Assembly: GCF_019733355.1 (NCBI RefSeq)
Contig: NZ_JAIHLQ010000006.1
Span: 1 to 64,000 of the forward strand
DNA from: Pseudomonas baetica
Lineage (GTDB): Bacteria; Pseudomonadota; Gammaproteobacteria; Pseudomonadales; Pseudomonadaceae
DNA length: 64,000 nt
Reading direction: 5' to 3'
The notes below the pieces were generated by a model. That model saw only the letters and a list, made by a program, of their open reading frames with translations, had not been told where the DNA came from and ran no database searches. Of the stretch, positions 7,601-16,210 are shown piece by piece. Made by a program: the position numbers and the translations under genes. Positions within the stretch are counted from its first letter, which is position 1. Each line of letters opens with the position of its first letter.

Positions 7601-7977
7601 TTAGTCGGTAGGCACCAACATGCCCGGTTTACCTGCAAGCTCACTGACACCTAGGACAATGCGCTGGACCTCTTCCTCCAAGCTTTCACGTGGGACAACC
7701 CACCGCAGCCCCACGTAATCAACGCTACAGGCCGAGTGCGGCCGCAGCCATGTCAGCGGCCCGGGGCGCTCACTGACTCGACGGTAGCCGCGTCACTCTC
7801 CTGCCGATCGGGCCAGAGCTCAGAACATACCAACCAACTGGTAGCCGTACTCAAGATGCCTGGAAGGTCACTGATACTCTCCGTTGGGTGTCGGGGTTCG
7901 TGAGAGTCATCAGACGACAACACAGCAACACTCGCCGCGCTTTCCAAGGCTCGGTTCGCAAACAAGTAAAGGATCAC
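7601..7977 (-). pseudogene. Small gene, possibly frameshifted
   Basis: A GTG at 7977 overlaps the preceding stop as GTGA with GAGG upstream and opens a 74-codon frame ending at 7753. A second, very protein-like frame (..RPGPLTWLRPHSAC..GLRWVVPRESLEEEVQRIVLGV..) continues to TAA 7601 but has no start codon before residue-level homology-like sequence begins. The two overlap at about 7750-7790, and the second ends 15 bp before the next family-P element, the usual distance. This suggests one gene split by a frameshift (or programmed shifting at a run of Cs). Both parts are unknown. Confidence 0.4.
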
Positions 7978-8513
7978 TGCGTTTCCTCTCCAATGCTGGC
8001 TTTCCAAGCGCTCTGGATCGCTGGAACCTTGGTCGACCGAACCCCAATGGCATCCAGCCCCTTCCTAATCTCCCGATAGGTCTTCACGAAGTCCGATTTA
8101 GGTATCGTCCACTGAACGCACAGAAAGCCGTCATCACCCTGCGGACGCAGCCAGTGATGCTTGAGTGGCGAAAACGCAAACACATCGCCCGGGCGGACCG
8201 TCATCGATGTAACGAGCCCAGGAGCCACCATAACTTCAAATAGGTGGTTAGCTTGAACAGCCAGGGTGAGGAAGATCGACTCACCCCAAGATGGATCGGT
8301 GTGTGGGTGGGCCTGGACACAGCCAAGCCAGTCGGCAAGATCAGTCCTAGGAAGGGGAAGGTCATCCAACGCGACAACCTCAATATCCCAGGATGCAGCG
8401 CATTCTAGGGCAGCCTCTGGTATCTCCAGCCTCTCAATGCTGGCTGCGTCTATTCGCATGCGGCGCAGCGCGCGAGGAAGGGCGCATTGAGTATTCATCA
8501 CACTCGATCTCAT
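7974..8513 (-). CDS. HxD...H cupin/2OG-oxygenase-like protein, 179 aa
   Basis: The centre reads H-P-H-T-D-P, followed about 45 residues later by R-P-G-D-V-F-A-F and K-H-H-W-L, the spacing of an Fe(II)/2-oxoglutarate oxygenase double-stranded beta helix (HxD ... H). The sequence is shorter than most such enzymes and the 2OG-binding Arg is not certain, so it could be a non-catalytic cupin. ATG 8513 overlaps the stop of the PP-loop gene as ATGA, suggesting they act together. ATG 8498 is an alternative start. Confidence 0.5.
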   Translation of the reverse strand: MRSSVMNTQCALPRALRRMRIDAASIERLEIPEAALECAASWDIEVVALDDLPLPRTDLADWLGCVQAHPHTDPSWGESIFLTLAVQANHLFEVMVAPGLVTSMTVRPGDVFAFSPLKHHWLRPQGDDGFLCVQWTIPKSDFVKTYREIRKGLDAIGVRSTKVPAIQSAWKASIGEETQ

Positions 8514-9673
8514 AAAAAGGACAGCTGTTGAGGTTGGATCTGTAGAGCCGGGATCAACTGGATAGCGCTCTCACCCTCTTCAGCAGCAACCCCGCCCTTC
8601 AGTCTCATCTGTTCCATCAGTTCCTCGTAGCGTTGAATGATGCTCTCGGGTGTGGAGCATTTGATGGTAAGCCCCACGCCCGCCGCTACCTCGCTGCGAA
8701 TTTCTGCCAGCAATGTAGCCTCCTCAAATGTTGGGATGCAGGTTGGCCAGCCTTTGGTGTAGAGCAGATGTTTAGGGATTGCGGCTTCTAATGCCTTGCG
8801 GCGTAAGGATACCTGCTTCGCCATAGCCAGGCGGCCCAAGGTTTCTGAGGACAGAAGGGAAGGGTTTACATCTCCGAGCCATTTGTTGCTCTGGAAGGCG
8901 AAAGTGGAATCAATCTCCAGATCAACCATCTGCCGGTATAGGGGATGTCCGGCCTCATCCAAAGTGGCGTTATAAGCGTCGCCAGCACTCGACATAATGC
9001 ACCACCGGCAACTTACCCTTGTCATGTTGAACCGTGTATATGCCTCATGTGGCTCAAGTCCCACGCTGGCGATTGCGCCCCATACAGCCCCCACATCCCA
9101 CTCAATGATCGGGTTCCACTGATAAGCATCAAAGCCGCGGCGCGCGGCCACAGGTTCATGCTTGGCAATGGGCATTTTGGCTCGATTGGGCGATTCCTGG
9201 CGGCGAACCCCAGTGGCATTGAGAATATTAAAATCAGGGTAAGTGCGCTTAAGGTGGCTGCGTATTACGGCGCTCTTGAGCTCGGATGTGCAGAACCGCA
9301 TCGAGGGCGTTGACCACGGCAGGATCAGTTGGACACAACTCAGATCAATGTAACGCTCAACGTTATTTTCCCAGCGCTTCAGCCATCGCTCCATCATTCC
9401 ACCGGCGGCACGTTTAACAACCTCAAGCTTCCAGCCAAGCTTGTCGGCAACCTCCTGGCACTTGAACAAGCTCTGTTCCCATTCAACCGAGCCCAAGTCC
9501 GCATGCACGGCGCACCTCGGCCCTTCGAACCCAATGCTGTCCAAGTAGCGATGGACCGCAATCAGGCACGCTACGCTATCTTTTCCTCCGCTGACGCCGA
9601 CGGCTACAACCGTCTTCTGCTTCAGGAGAATGTCGATTTCAGGTGTAGTGGCTACTGGGGGAAGGGCGAGCAT
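8510..9673 (-). CDS. PP-loop (PAPS-reductase-like) protein, 387 aa
   Basis: Residues about 20-35 contain the PP-loop G-V-S-G-G-K-D-S, and the following strand-helix (CAVHADLG...W) fits the adenine-nucleotide alpha-hydrolase fold of PAPS reductase, DndC and related enzymes. A Cys cluster (RFCTSELK and SCRWCIM) resembles the CysH-like C..K motif and could hold a metal or Fe-S centre. Such proteins make sulfur or AMP transfers, including DNA phosphorothioation and base modification; no dnd partners are present. It is first in a unit with the HxD..H protein, behind its own family-P promoter. Confidence 0.65.
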   Translation of the reverse strand: MLALPPVATTPEIDILLKQKTVVAVGVSGGKDSVACLIAVHRYLDSIGFEGPRCAVHADLGSVEWEQSLFKCQEVADKLGWKLEVVKRAAGGMMERWLKRWENNVERYIDLSCVQLILPWSTPSMRFCTSELKSAVIRSHLKRTYPDFNILNATGVRRQESPNRAKMPIAKHEPVAARRGFDAYQWNPIIEWDVGAVWGAIASVGLEPHEAYTRFNMTRVSCRWCIMSSAGDAYNATLDEAGHPLYRQMVDLEIDSTFAFQSNKWLGDVNPSLLSSETLGRLAMAKQVSLRRKALEAAIPKHLLYTKGWPTCIPTFEEATLLAEIRSEVAAGVGLTIKCSTPESIIQRYEELMEQMRLKGGVAAEEGESAIQLIPALQIQPQQLSFL

Positions 9674-9705
9674 GGTGTGGATTCCTGGCTTGGATTCGAT
9701 GATCC

Positions 9706-9734
9706 ATGGTGAGGTCGGCCAGAGAGTGGCAGAA
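9706..9734 (-). promoter_or_regulatory. Family-P promoter
   Basis: -35 TTCTGC (9729-9734), 17 bp, -10 CACCAT (9706-9711), 33 bp from the PP-loop gene ATG. Confidence 0.7.
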
Positions 9735-9855
9735 GCCTTTAGGCTGATGTTTCAGCGCAAGGTCGGTTGTCCAGGTAGAGAATGAATACAGGTAGGATAA
9801 GGGGCAGGATCATTGAGGCCGAGCACCAACGATCCTGCGAATCAGCTAGGGTCGG

Positions 9856-10224
9856 CTACTGGTTGTAATGATTTTGTTCTGAAAGCGAGTTATCCAGCAG
9901 TGATGAAAGGCGCATGCCTCCAATCTCCGCAATCAGGTTCTCGACAGTGATAAGCGCGCAGACACGTATCTGGTGCTTGTCGATTGAACCTGTTCCACCG
10001 CCCAGCACCACTGAAGCGTTGCAAGCCGACAGGCTAGCGATTCTACAGCCAGTCTCATACAGGCTCACAACCAATGGCCGATCACCCTGAGAGCAGACCG
10101 ATCTCGGCTCCGCATGGACTGATATGTTGAAATCCGTTTCGTTAATACGGTGCTTGAACAGATCAATCTGCTCTACCTCTACCATCTCACCTTTGCGTCC
10201 AGCAACGAGAATCGAGTGCGACAT
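9856..10224 (-). CDS. Hypothetical protein, 122 aa
   Basis: ATG 10224 lies behind GAAGGA. The sequence starts MSHSILVAGRKGEMVEVEQ and has a small beta-rich core (RPLVVSLYETGCRIASL) and an Asn/His/Gln-rich tail. No signal peptide. No clean family-P element is upstream (10230-10330 checked). Function unknown. Confidence 0.6.
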   Translation of the reverse strand: MSHSILVAGRKGEMVEVEQIDLFKHRINETDFNISVHAEPRSVCSQGDRPLVVSLYETGCRIASLSACNASVVLGGGTGSIDKHQIRVCALITVENLIAEIGGMRLSSLLDNSLSEQNHYNQ

Positions 10225-10474
10225 GTTGTATTTCCTTCTACAGGTCCTAAGACCTCATCCATTTCACGTGCGCCCTTGGGCACAACAGTTGGCCTTAACT
10301 GGCTCTGACTCCCTTTTCGGCAGAAGTACCGAGTTATTAAGACCGTTCGTCGGTTCTGTGAAGGGTTTCACAAAATTGAAGTGATGCCTCGCCACTCAGA
10401 CTTTTTCGTAGTGCCGGCAGTTCCTGGCCAAAATGGGAGATGTACGGGAAAATTGTTTGAGATCGGATCAGCCT

Positions 10475-11230
10475 TTATTGGCCATTCACGGTTTCGTCGG
10501 TTGCCAGAAACACGTGCGGTGCTCTGGCCTGCGCAATCGCTTCCCCCTGCTTTGCTAGCTGGAAAATGCCCATGTCCCTACTCTCTGGAGTTTGAGGCAT
10601 TGGATCAATGAGGTTGTAGGCAACCCGAATACGGCGCGCGTCGTCTTCAGGCCTAGTGCTGAGGATCAAGTCACGATTCTGTAGAGTCAGGCCAATGTCA
10701 GTCCATGTGACGACCTGGTACTTCAACCCAGCATGAGCCGGCACCCCGGAAGGCATAGCCTCGTCCCAGGCAATACACCGGGCTTCCCACTCAGAGAACG
10801 GTATGTCATCGGGGCCGTCAGTAGCGTTCTGATAGTGAAAGTCCGCAAACCCCGCTTGGGTGAGCATCTGCGTGAACCCTGGGTTGTTTTCAAGGTAATA
10901 GAGCGCAAGTACATGCTCATGGTGGGGGATTAGAATTACTTGGAATGTAAAGTCCCAGTCCACGCTGCGTATCCCTTCACCCTCGACCTTGATGCGCTGC
11001 TGCTTGAGGATGTCAAGGACTCTCCAGTAGAAGCTGCCGTACTCCTTACGTGGAATGGGGATGAAGTTCTGGTCCATGTCAGCCCAGTAGTACCGCTTTG
11101 CAGCTATGAGCTGTGCCACTGCAGCTTGTGCCCTTGTCACTGCCTCGGGGCGCAAATCCTTAAGCCTGGCCAGCGCATCGCTGAGAGTTGCATTCCTCAG
11201 AATACGGCCGTTGTATAAATTGGTGCTCAT
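10475..11230 (-). CDS. Hypothetical protein, 251 aa
   Basis: Begins MSTNLYNGRILRNATLSDALARLKDLRPEA with GAGGAG upstream. Three helical N-terminal segments are followed by a beta-rich middle (VDWDFTFQVILIPHHEHVLALYYL) containing H-H-E-H, which could bind metal but is not a known motif, and an aromatic-rich region. Monocistronic behind its own promoter. No family is recognised. Confidence 0.7.
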   Translation of the reverse strand: MSTNLYNGRILRNATLSDALARLKDLRPEAVTRAQAAVAQLIAAKRYYWADMDQNFIPIPRKEYGSFYWRVLDILKQQRIKVEGEGIRSVDWDFTFQVILIPHHEHVLALYYLENNPGFTQMLTQAGFADFHYQNATDGPDDIPFSEWEARCIAWDEAMPSGVPAHAGLKYQVVTWTDIGLTLQNRDLILSTRPEDDARRIRVAYNLIDPMPQTPESRDMGIFQLAKQGEAIAQARAPHVFLATDETVNGQ

Positions 11231-11256
11231 CCACGTCTCCTCAATCCGATGAGCAC

Positions 11257-11285
11257 ATAATCAAGCAGACGGTGTCGTGCCACTA
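11257..11285 (-). promoter_or_regulatory. Family-P promoter (variant -35)
   Basis: -35 TAGTGG (11280-11285) followed by CAC, 17 bp, -10 GATTAT (11257-11262), then GTGCTCATCGG. Confidence 0.65.
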
Positions 11286-11306
11286 CCCGAATTGATGTAT
11301 CGCTTT

Positions 11307-11696
11307 TCAAAGCGCCAGATGGATGCCCGACAGAGCTAGGGTGAAGACAATCATCAGGATGAAGGTCAACTTTACCATCAGTATTCGACCACCACAGACC
11401 AGCAGGGCAGGGGAAAATCCTGCAAGTTGGGCTTGTGTCTTTGACGACGTGGAGGCGAACCGGAGAATGCCGGCAGTCATGACCACGACCAGGGAATGAA
11501 TGATCACAAAAATCACTGCAGCCTTTGGACTAACTTGGGAGAAACAGCTCGCGAGCACACCACCGAGCCAGTAGGGGAAATAGTCAAACACTTTGCCTAT
11601 GCTGAGGGGCGGAACGTTGAGCTCAGCAGATGGAAGCAATCCTTCAGCAACGGTTCCAAAACCGGCGGCCGCAAGTATGCAAATCAAAGGGACCAT
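11307..11696 (-). CDS. Multi-span membrane protein, 129 aa
   Basis: Hydrophobic segments at about 3-20, 36-55, 60-78 and 105-128 suggest four membrane spans with a short cytoplasmic loop (FASTSSKTQAQ). The ATG lies inside the 3' end of 11684-11974 (13-bp overlap) with GAGG before it, so it is translationally linked to that gene. Function unknown. Confidence 0.65.
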   Translation of the reverse strand: MVPLICILAAAGFGTVAEGLLPSAELNVPPLSIGKVFDYFPYWLGGVLASCFSQVSPKAAVIFVIIHSLVVVMTAGILRFASTSSKTQAQLAGFSPALLVCGGRILMVKLTFILMIVFTLALSGIHLAL

Positions 11697-11974
11697 GACT
11701 TCGCCTCGGTAATAGGGAAAAGGGCACCTACTGACGTGAGATCTTGAAGCATCGCTTTCACTTCTGAACTGTCTTCGTTGACTTCTGATCGCAGGGATCG
11801 GCTACAACCTTGCTTGAGCTTGAGGCAAGCATTCCCTACCTTCACCAAGTGGACGATGGTACCGAAAGCCTCTGCCCGAGAGGTCGAGGTGTAGCCCTTG
11901 TCGAGCTGCTTGAGGCGCGAAAACCAGCCTGAGGATTCGATATTCGACTGGGGTTTCATGCGGACCTGAATCAT
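11684..11974 (-). CDS. Hypothetical protein, 96 aa
   Basis: A basic N-terminal half (MIQVRMKPQSNIESSGWFSRLKQLDKGY) and a short C-terminal helix; two Cys in the middle. Begins 31 bp from the family-P -10 behind GGA. First gene of the unit with the membrane protein 11307-11696, divergent from rep. Function unknown. Confidence 0.6.
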   Translation of the reverse strand: MIQVRMKPQSNIESSGWFSRLKQLDKGYTSTSRAEAFGTIVHLVKVGNACLKLKQGCSRSLRSEVNEDSSEVKAMLQDLTSVGALFPITEAKSWSL

Positions 11975-12004
11975 GGATCAATCCTGCCTAAAAATTGGGA
12001 AGCC

Positions 12005-12033
12005 ATGGTGGAGGCAGAGAATGTGTGGCAGAA
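12005..12033 (-). promoter_or_regulatory. Family-P promoter
   Basis: -35 TTCTGC (12028-12033), 17 bp, -10 CACCAT (12005-12010). The nearest minus-strand promoter to the divergent rep gene. Confidence 0.7.
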
Positions 12034-12193
12034 GCTGAATACAGGGGGGGTTAAGGTCATTCAGGCGATCGGCCAGGCCTTGAGTGCGGGCAAGAGCTGC
12101 ACCGGGTAGAATGGAAAAATTCAACTCGTAAACCGAGGTTCTACTCAACGAATCTGGGCAAATCGTATTTTGCAGAATGCTGAGGAGCAATTG

Positions 12194-13351
12194 ATGGCTA
12201 GCACCGGAAAAAAGGGTATTGCGAAGACTGGGAGCAAAGCTACAGACAAAACACCCCAGCTCGCCCTTTTTGAGCTTCTAGACTCCTCGGAATCTGACTA
12301 CAGCAATACGATCGAGCTTTATGACGCCTTACCGAAATACGTTTGGGCGAATACTGAACTCGACCTTAGAGAAAACAGCGTTATCACCCGGCAGTTAAAA
12401 TCTCGCGGGGCGGTGTACACGATCAAGATCAAGCCGGCCGTTGTTGAGCGGACGAACGATAACGGCGAGACGGTCAGCGTCATGCTCTATCCTGGGTCAA
12501 GAGAGGAGATCGTCGAGGAAGCACTGCGGAAGATTGCGGTGAACGGTAATTCCTTCGAGTCGCCAGACGATAAAGAGGTAGGAGTTTACTTCACCATCAG
12601 CCAGCTTAGGAAAGAGCTGGCCAGAACGAAGCACTCTTACAGCGCCCAGGAAGTACAAGAGGCTCTTGATGTCATGAGTTCATCACTACTCGAGTGCTCA
12701 ACAGGCTCGGGTAAGGGGCGGAACAGTTACCGGGGCAACCTGCTGCCAAAACTCGCTATCACAACACGCGAAGACTATCTGAGCGATGGGTCGGCAAGGT
12801 GCTTTGCTACTTTTCACCCGCTGGTGACCTTGGGGGTAAAAACGCAGGCGTTCAGGATGTATGACTACAGCATTTCGATGGGGCTGAAGTCCGACCTTGC
12901 TCGCTACATTTACAAGCGCATCTCCCATTACTGGACCCAGGCATCGCTGAACCATCCTTACCAGCCAAAGTTGGTCAGCTTCCTAGAGCAGAGCCCTCGT
13001 GGTCTCTCAGAGCGTATGAAGGACAACATGCGGGCCATGCGCACAGCGCTGAAAAGCCTCGCCGAACAGAATGTGATCCTGCCTGGGTGGAACGAAGTGA
13101 TGATCAAAGACGATCATGACAAGAGGGTCACCAAGGATATTCAATTTGAAATCCTACCCCACGACAATTTCATCAAACACATGATGAAGGCCAACAAGAA
13201 GGCTAGCGATATCAAGGGCAAGATAGGCATCGCTGAGGCTAAAGAAGCGGTTAAGGGGAAAAATGTCATTGAAGGTTCCGCTGAGGCTCCGCAGAACATT
13301 GGCGCAGAGGGCTCATTCCCTGAGGACGGATCCGACCAAGTGTTCGACTGA
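12194..13351 (+). CDS. rep: Plasmid replication initiator protein, 385 aa
   Basis: Start ATG 12194 (MASTGKKG) follows GAGGAG; the ATG 24 bp upstream lacks a ribosome site. The protein has the plan of theta-replicating Rep proteins: a charged N-terminus, a first winged-helix region (FTISQLRKELARTKHSYSAQEVQEALDVM), a second (LKSDLARYIYKRISHYW ... FLEQSPRGLSERMKDNMRAMRTALKSLAEQ) and a disordered acidic tail. The gene is followed at once by an iteron array, the usual arrangement for iteron-binding Rep. It would bind iterons, melt the origin and recruit host DnaA/DnaB, with copy control by handcuffing (known of the class). It is one of few plus-strand genes here and lacks a family-P element, so it is likely controlled separately. 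Confidence 0.8.
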   Translation: MASTGKKGIAKTGSKATDKTPQLALFELLDSSESDYSNTIELYDALPKYVWANTELDLRENSVITRQLKSRGAVYTIKIKPAVVERTNDNGETVSVMLYPGSREEIVEEALRKIAVNGNSFESPDDKEVGVYFTISQLRKELARTKHSYSAQEVQEALDVMSSSLLECSTGSGKGRNSYRGNLLPKLAITTREDYLSDGSARCFATFHPLVTLGVKTQAFRMYDYSISMGLKSDLARYIYKRISHYWTQASLNHPYQPKLVSFLEQSPRGLSERMKDNMRAMRTALKSLAEQNVILPGWNEVMIKDDHDKRVTKDIQFEILPHDNFIKHMMKANKKASDIKGKIGIAEAKEAVKGKNVIEGSAEAPQNIGAEGSFPEDGSDQVFD

Positions 13352-13356
13352 TCGGG

Positions 13357-14260
13357 CCCACCAAACCTACAACATCGTGAACGAATGCAGGGTCGGACTA
13401 GGTCAGGCCCACTGAACCTACAACATTGTGTTGCCATCTAGAGCGCACCAAACCTACAACCTACAGTGATGTGGCCAAGTCTCGATGAGATAGGGCCCCA
13501 CAAACCTACAACCCTATTCCTGCTTACACCCGCCGGCGCTACCTCATAAATGCAGCGCATCAAACCTACAACCCACGGCGGTCAATCCAACCTGCAGCAT
13601 TCCCCCAACACCCCACCTGCGTCCAGGACAAACTCAAACCTAGACCACGTAGGCTGATGTCATGTCTGGTCTACAGCCCCTCAGGGGTAACGGCTTGAGC
13701 CCAATTTATGTGGCCGTGGTGGGAGTGATGGTGAAGAAATAGGGCACATCAAACCTACAACGTGGGCTGAGTTTTCTGAGATTGGGCGCAGCAAACCTAC
13801 AACGGTCGATTTGCATAGGCACTAATATCAGATGCTTAGGAATGATACATACCTTGAGATCGAGCTATGTACCGTAACCCACTGAATCCTGGCTAATTAG
13901 TGAAAACTGAGAATTTCATTGAAATTGCACGCTTGGTTGCAATTTAGGGCGCAGTAAACCTCCAACCCCAGCACTTGCGAGAAGATAGGGCGCATCAAAC
14001 CTCCAACCCGTACATGCCGGCCAACGAATGCGGGCGGGAGAATCAACAGCCGAGCTGGCATTAAGACAATAACGTAAGCCACTGGAATTGAACGGTTAAA
14101 CCTATGATTGGTGCAGTCAAAGCCCTCACCTGGGCGGTGAAAAGTAGAGCGCAGCATACCTACAACCTTGAAAGCCATAGGACGGTCCAACAAGGGCTCA
14201 CCAAACCTACAACACCACACGCTGGAACTGCCCAGATAAAGAGCGCACCAAACCTACAAC
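13357..14260 (+). repeat. oriV direct iteron array
   Basis: Twelve copies in direct orientation of a 17-20 bp unit with core AAACCTACAAC preceded by GGGCGCACC-like sequence. Exact cores end at 13373, 13460, 13512, 13572, 13761, 13803, 14213 and 14260; variants end at 13424, 13966, 14007 and 14165. Further decayed copies lie near 13590 and 13640. Spacing is irregular. This is the expected Rep binding region. Confidence 0.85.
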
Positions 14261-14332
14261 TCAGGCCAGATATAGCTTGATACTGTTCCTCATGGGAGGG
14301 CTGTGGCTAAGCCTGTGTGTAACTGAGAAAAA

Positions 14333-14660
14333 GTTGTAGGTTTGCAGGGCCCGAAACGCAACAGGTTGTAGGTTTGATGCGCCCAACCGATTTCGAGGCG
14401 ACAGACACCAGAAGAAAAACCTCCTGAATTGCTGCAGAGTTGTAGGTTTGGTGCGCTGCACAGGTGAGAGCCTTTCCAGATCCACCAATTAACTTCAATC
14501 GGGTTGTAGGTTTGGTGGGCTCAACTGGTCATTGGAAGTGCTGGAAGGGGGTAAATGTGGATAAACTTGTGGATAAAAGCAGGCCAAAAATAAGCGTTGT
14601 AGGTCTGGAGGGCCCTAAGTAGTAGGTCTGTTCCGCTCCATGATGTAGGTATGCAGGGCC
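14333..14660 (-). repeat. oriV inverted iteron array
   Basis: The same unit in the opposite orientation (GTTGTAGGTTT): exact cores start at 14333, 14365, 14439 and 14503, and diverged copies at 14596, about 14631 and 14642. The array is a mirror image of the direct block around about 14265-14330. AT-rich sequence follows at 14720-14780 (A-runs), a possible melting region. Confidence 0.8.
14556..14576 (-). other. Two DnaA boxes
   Basis: TTATCCACA, the perfect DnaA consensus, occurs twice on the minus strand (14556-14564 and 14568-14576), three bases apart, between inverted iterons. This supports host DnaA participation in origin opening. Confidence 0.8.
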
Positions 14661-14836
14661 TGAATTTTAGCTGAGATCCACGTAGCACAAGGGCCGTAGG
14701 CTGAAATCCATCGACCTATCCGTTCTTAATCGCTCTTAGCCTTTTAACCAAAAAAACAACAACACGCTTCGCAACCGGTGAACAGGAAAAGCCCGAAAAA
14801 ATCAGAAAATGGACCTAGGCAGGAAAACATCGGACA

Positions 14837-15235
14837 CTATCTTCCAGTAAAAATAGGATTGGTTTCGTTCTCATCGCGAATCGCATTCATAAGATTGTAG
14901 AGCGCTTCACGCACCTTTGGGGATCGACCACCTCCTGTGACCGAGGTGCAAAATTCTAGAGCTAGTGATTCACCCTCTGTGCTGATCACCTCGATGATCA
15001 CGTCAGCGTCACCATCCATGATCATCCGGAGCCGGCCCAGGCCCATGTCATCTTTCCTCTCGAAGAACTCAAGCAGAGGAATGGGGGGGCTCGACTGACG
15101 TTCCAATGTGACTAAATGCGCTTCTGCAGCAGCAATTACTTGGTGACCAAAATAATCTGTCTCGAGACGCCCACCATTGTCATCGATAACGTAATCACGA
15201 ACAGCCTGGATTGCCGATTTACTGATTAATGACAT
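14837..15235 (-). CDS. Hypothetical protein, 132 aa
   Basis: Begins MSLISKSAIQAVRDYVIDDNG; a helical N-terminal half (VIAAAEAHLVTLERQ) and a beta-rich C-terminal half (DADVIIEVISTEGESLALEF). It reads like the small soluble proteins of large phages and plasmids. It is third in the unit after 15509-15730 and 15255-15512. Not recognised further. Confidence 0.65.
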   Translation of the reverse strand: MSLISKSAIQAVRDYVIDDNGGRLETDYFGHQVIAAAEAHLVTLERQSSPPIPLLEFFERKDDMGLGRLRMIMDGDADVIIEVISTEGESLALEFCTSVTGGGRSPKVREALYNLMNAIRDENETNPIFTGR

Positions 15236-15254
15236 CGCGTTGTCTCCACACTGG

Positions 15255-15512
15255 TTAGATCGTTGAAGTCTGCTTGATCCAAGTGGCCCAACCTAGGCCT
15301 TTGACCAAGCACGACGGATCAAGGTTACCTGGGATCTCATGCAGAACATCAGCACTGATTGCATGCTTGAGGGCCATGGCCATGCCGGCATCAGAAGTGA
15401 GCAAATGTACTGCTCCATGACGTAAATCCAATCCTGTGACTTCGAGATCAAGCTTATCCTCACCAGCTTCAAAGGCGCACTGGTACCGTCGGTATAAGCG
15501 ATTGGCCATCAT
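15255..15512 (-). CDS. Hypothetical protein, 85 aa
   Basis: The ATG overlaps the stop of 15509-15730 as ATGA, so the two are translationally coupled. Sequence MMANRLYRRYQCAFEAGEDKLDLEV followed by a small alpha/beta fold; no known motif. Soluble. Confidence 0.65.
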   Translation of the reverse strand: MMANRLYRRYQCAFEAGEDKLDLEVTGLDLRHGAVHLLTSDAGMAMALKHAISADVLHEIPGNLDPSCLVKGLGWATWIKQTSTI

Positions 15513-15730
15513 TTCAACGGGGCCCCTGTGACAGATCGGTAAGCCTCACTGAGGCCAGCCAGCGCCTCACGCATTTGATCTCGCTCGGTACGAGTGAAAT
15601 GATCGGTATGGGCTGAGCGCCAAAGCTTGTGTTTAAGGTCACTGTGCTGAGCGTAAAGCTGGGCAGCATCACACGTAGGAGTCAACAAGGGGGGTAAAAG
15701 AGTGGTTTGAAGTTTCATGCATATATCCAT
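15509..15730 (-). CDS. Hypothetical protein, 73 aa (start uncertain)
   Basis: The open frame begins MDICMKLQTTLLPPLLTPTCD; ATG 15718 (MKLQTT) is a likely alternative start. A short helical protein with a basic centre (HSDLKHKLWRSAHTDHFTRTERDQM). First gene after a leader of about 85 bp that contains a hairpin with a T-run, unlike the short leaders of other family-P genes. Function unknown. Confidence 0.6.
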   Translation of the reverse strand: MDICMKLQTTLLPPLLTPTCDAAQLYAQHSDLKHKLWRSAHTDHFTRTERDQMREALAGLSEAYRSVTGAPLK

Positions 15731-15770
15731 CAGATTTCATCTCGGGAAATCATTCATACCGAGTGGTGAT

Positions 15771-15807
15771 AAAAAAACGATGTGGACGGCGAAGTCGCCT
15801 TGGCCAC
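15771..15807 (-). terminator. Leader hairpin with T-run (attenuator candidate)
   Basis: On the minus strand, GTGG...CCAC (15782-15807) encloses GGCGA ct TCGCC, then ATCG and seven Ts. It lies between the family-P promoter at 15818 and the first gene, so it may reduce or regulate readthrough into 15509-15730. Confidence 0.5.
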
Positions 15808-15817
15808 TAACCGAGTC

Positions 15818-15846
15818 ATCATCATTTTGAAGGGGGCGTGCCAGAA
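15818..15846 (-). promoter_or_regulatory. Family-P promoter with long leader
   Basis: -35 TTCTGG (15841-15846), 17 bp, -10 GATGAT (15818-15823), but 88 bp from the next start codon. Confidence 0.7.
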
Positions 15847-15908
15847 GCCCCCCCCGGGCGAATGCGGGTTACACTGGGCGCACTATCAAGTACTAAGGAC
15901 TCGGCGCA

Positions 15909-16172
15909 ATGGCTGCCACAAATCCAGACCCATACCAGGACCCTGACGGCATCGTGGATGCAAGAGGACTTCAATGTCCCATACCGATCCTGAAGGCTCG
16001 GCTCGAATGCAATCGAATGTCACAAGGGCAGGTACTGCAGGTCTTGTCGACCGACGCTGGGAGCAAGAGGGACTTCAAAACCTTTGCTCAACAGACTGGC
16101 CACGAATTGATAGGAGAGGCAGAAGAAGGTGGAGTGTTCGGATTTTGGTTGAGGATCCAGCGCAGGGAATGA
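15909..16172 (+). CDS. TusA/SirA-family sulfur-carrier-like protein, 87 aa
   Basis: The family signature is present: D-A-R-G-L-Q-C-P-I-P near residues 17-26, where the Cys of CPxP is the persulfide carrier in TusA. Length and the beta-alpha-beta plan match the family (about 80 aa). In TusA the protein passes sulfur to tRNA modification or molybdopterin; which partner a plasmid copy would serve is unknown. Start ATG 15909 with AAGGA upstream. Plus strand, divergent from 15509-15730, and no family-P element is seen. Confidence 0.75.
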   Translation: MAATNPDPYQDPDGIVDARGLQCPIPILKARLECNRMSQGQVLQVLSTDAGSKRDFKTFAQQTGHELIGEAEEGGVFGFWLRIQRRE

Positions 16173-16210
16173 AGCGGTACGGGCAGTCCTTCAGCCCGTA
16201 CCGAACTCGA

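Noticed and set aside
13357..14660. CRISPR array
   Set aside because: The repeats are short, irregularly spaced and in both orientations, and directly follow a rep gene; they are iterons.
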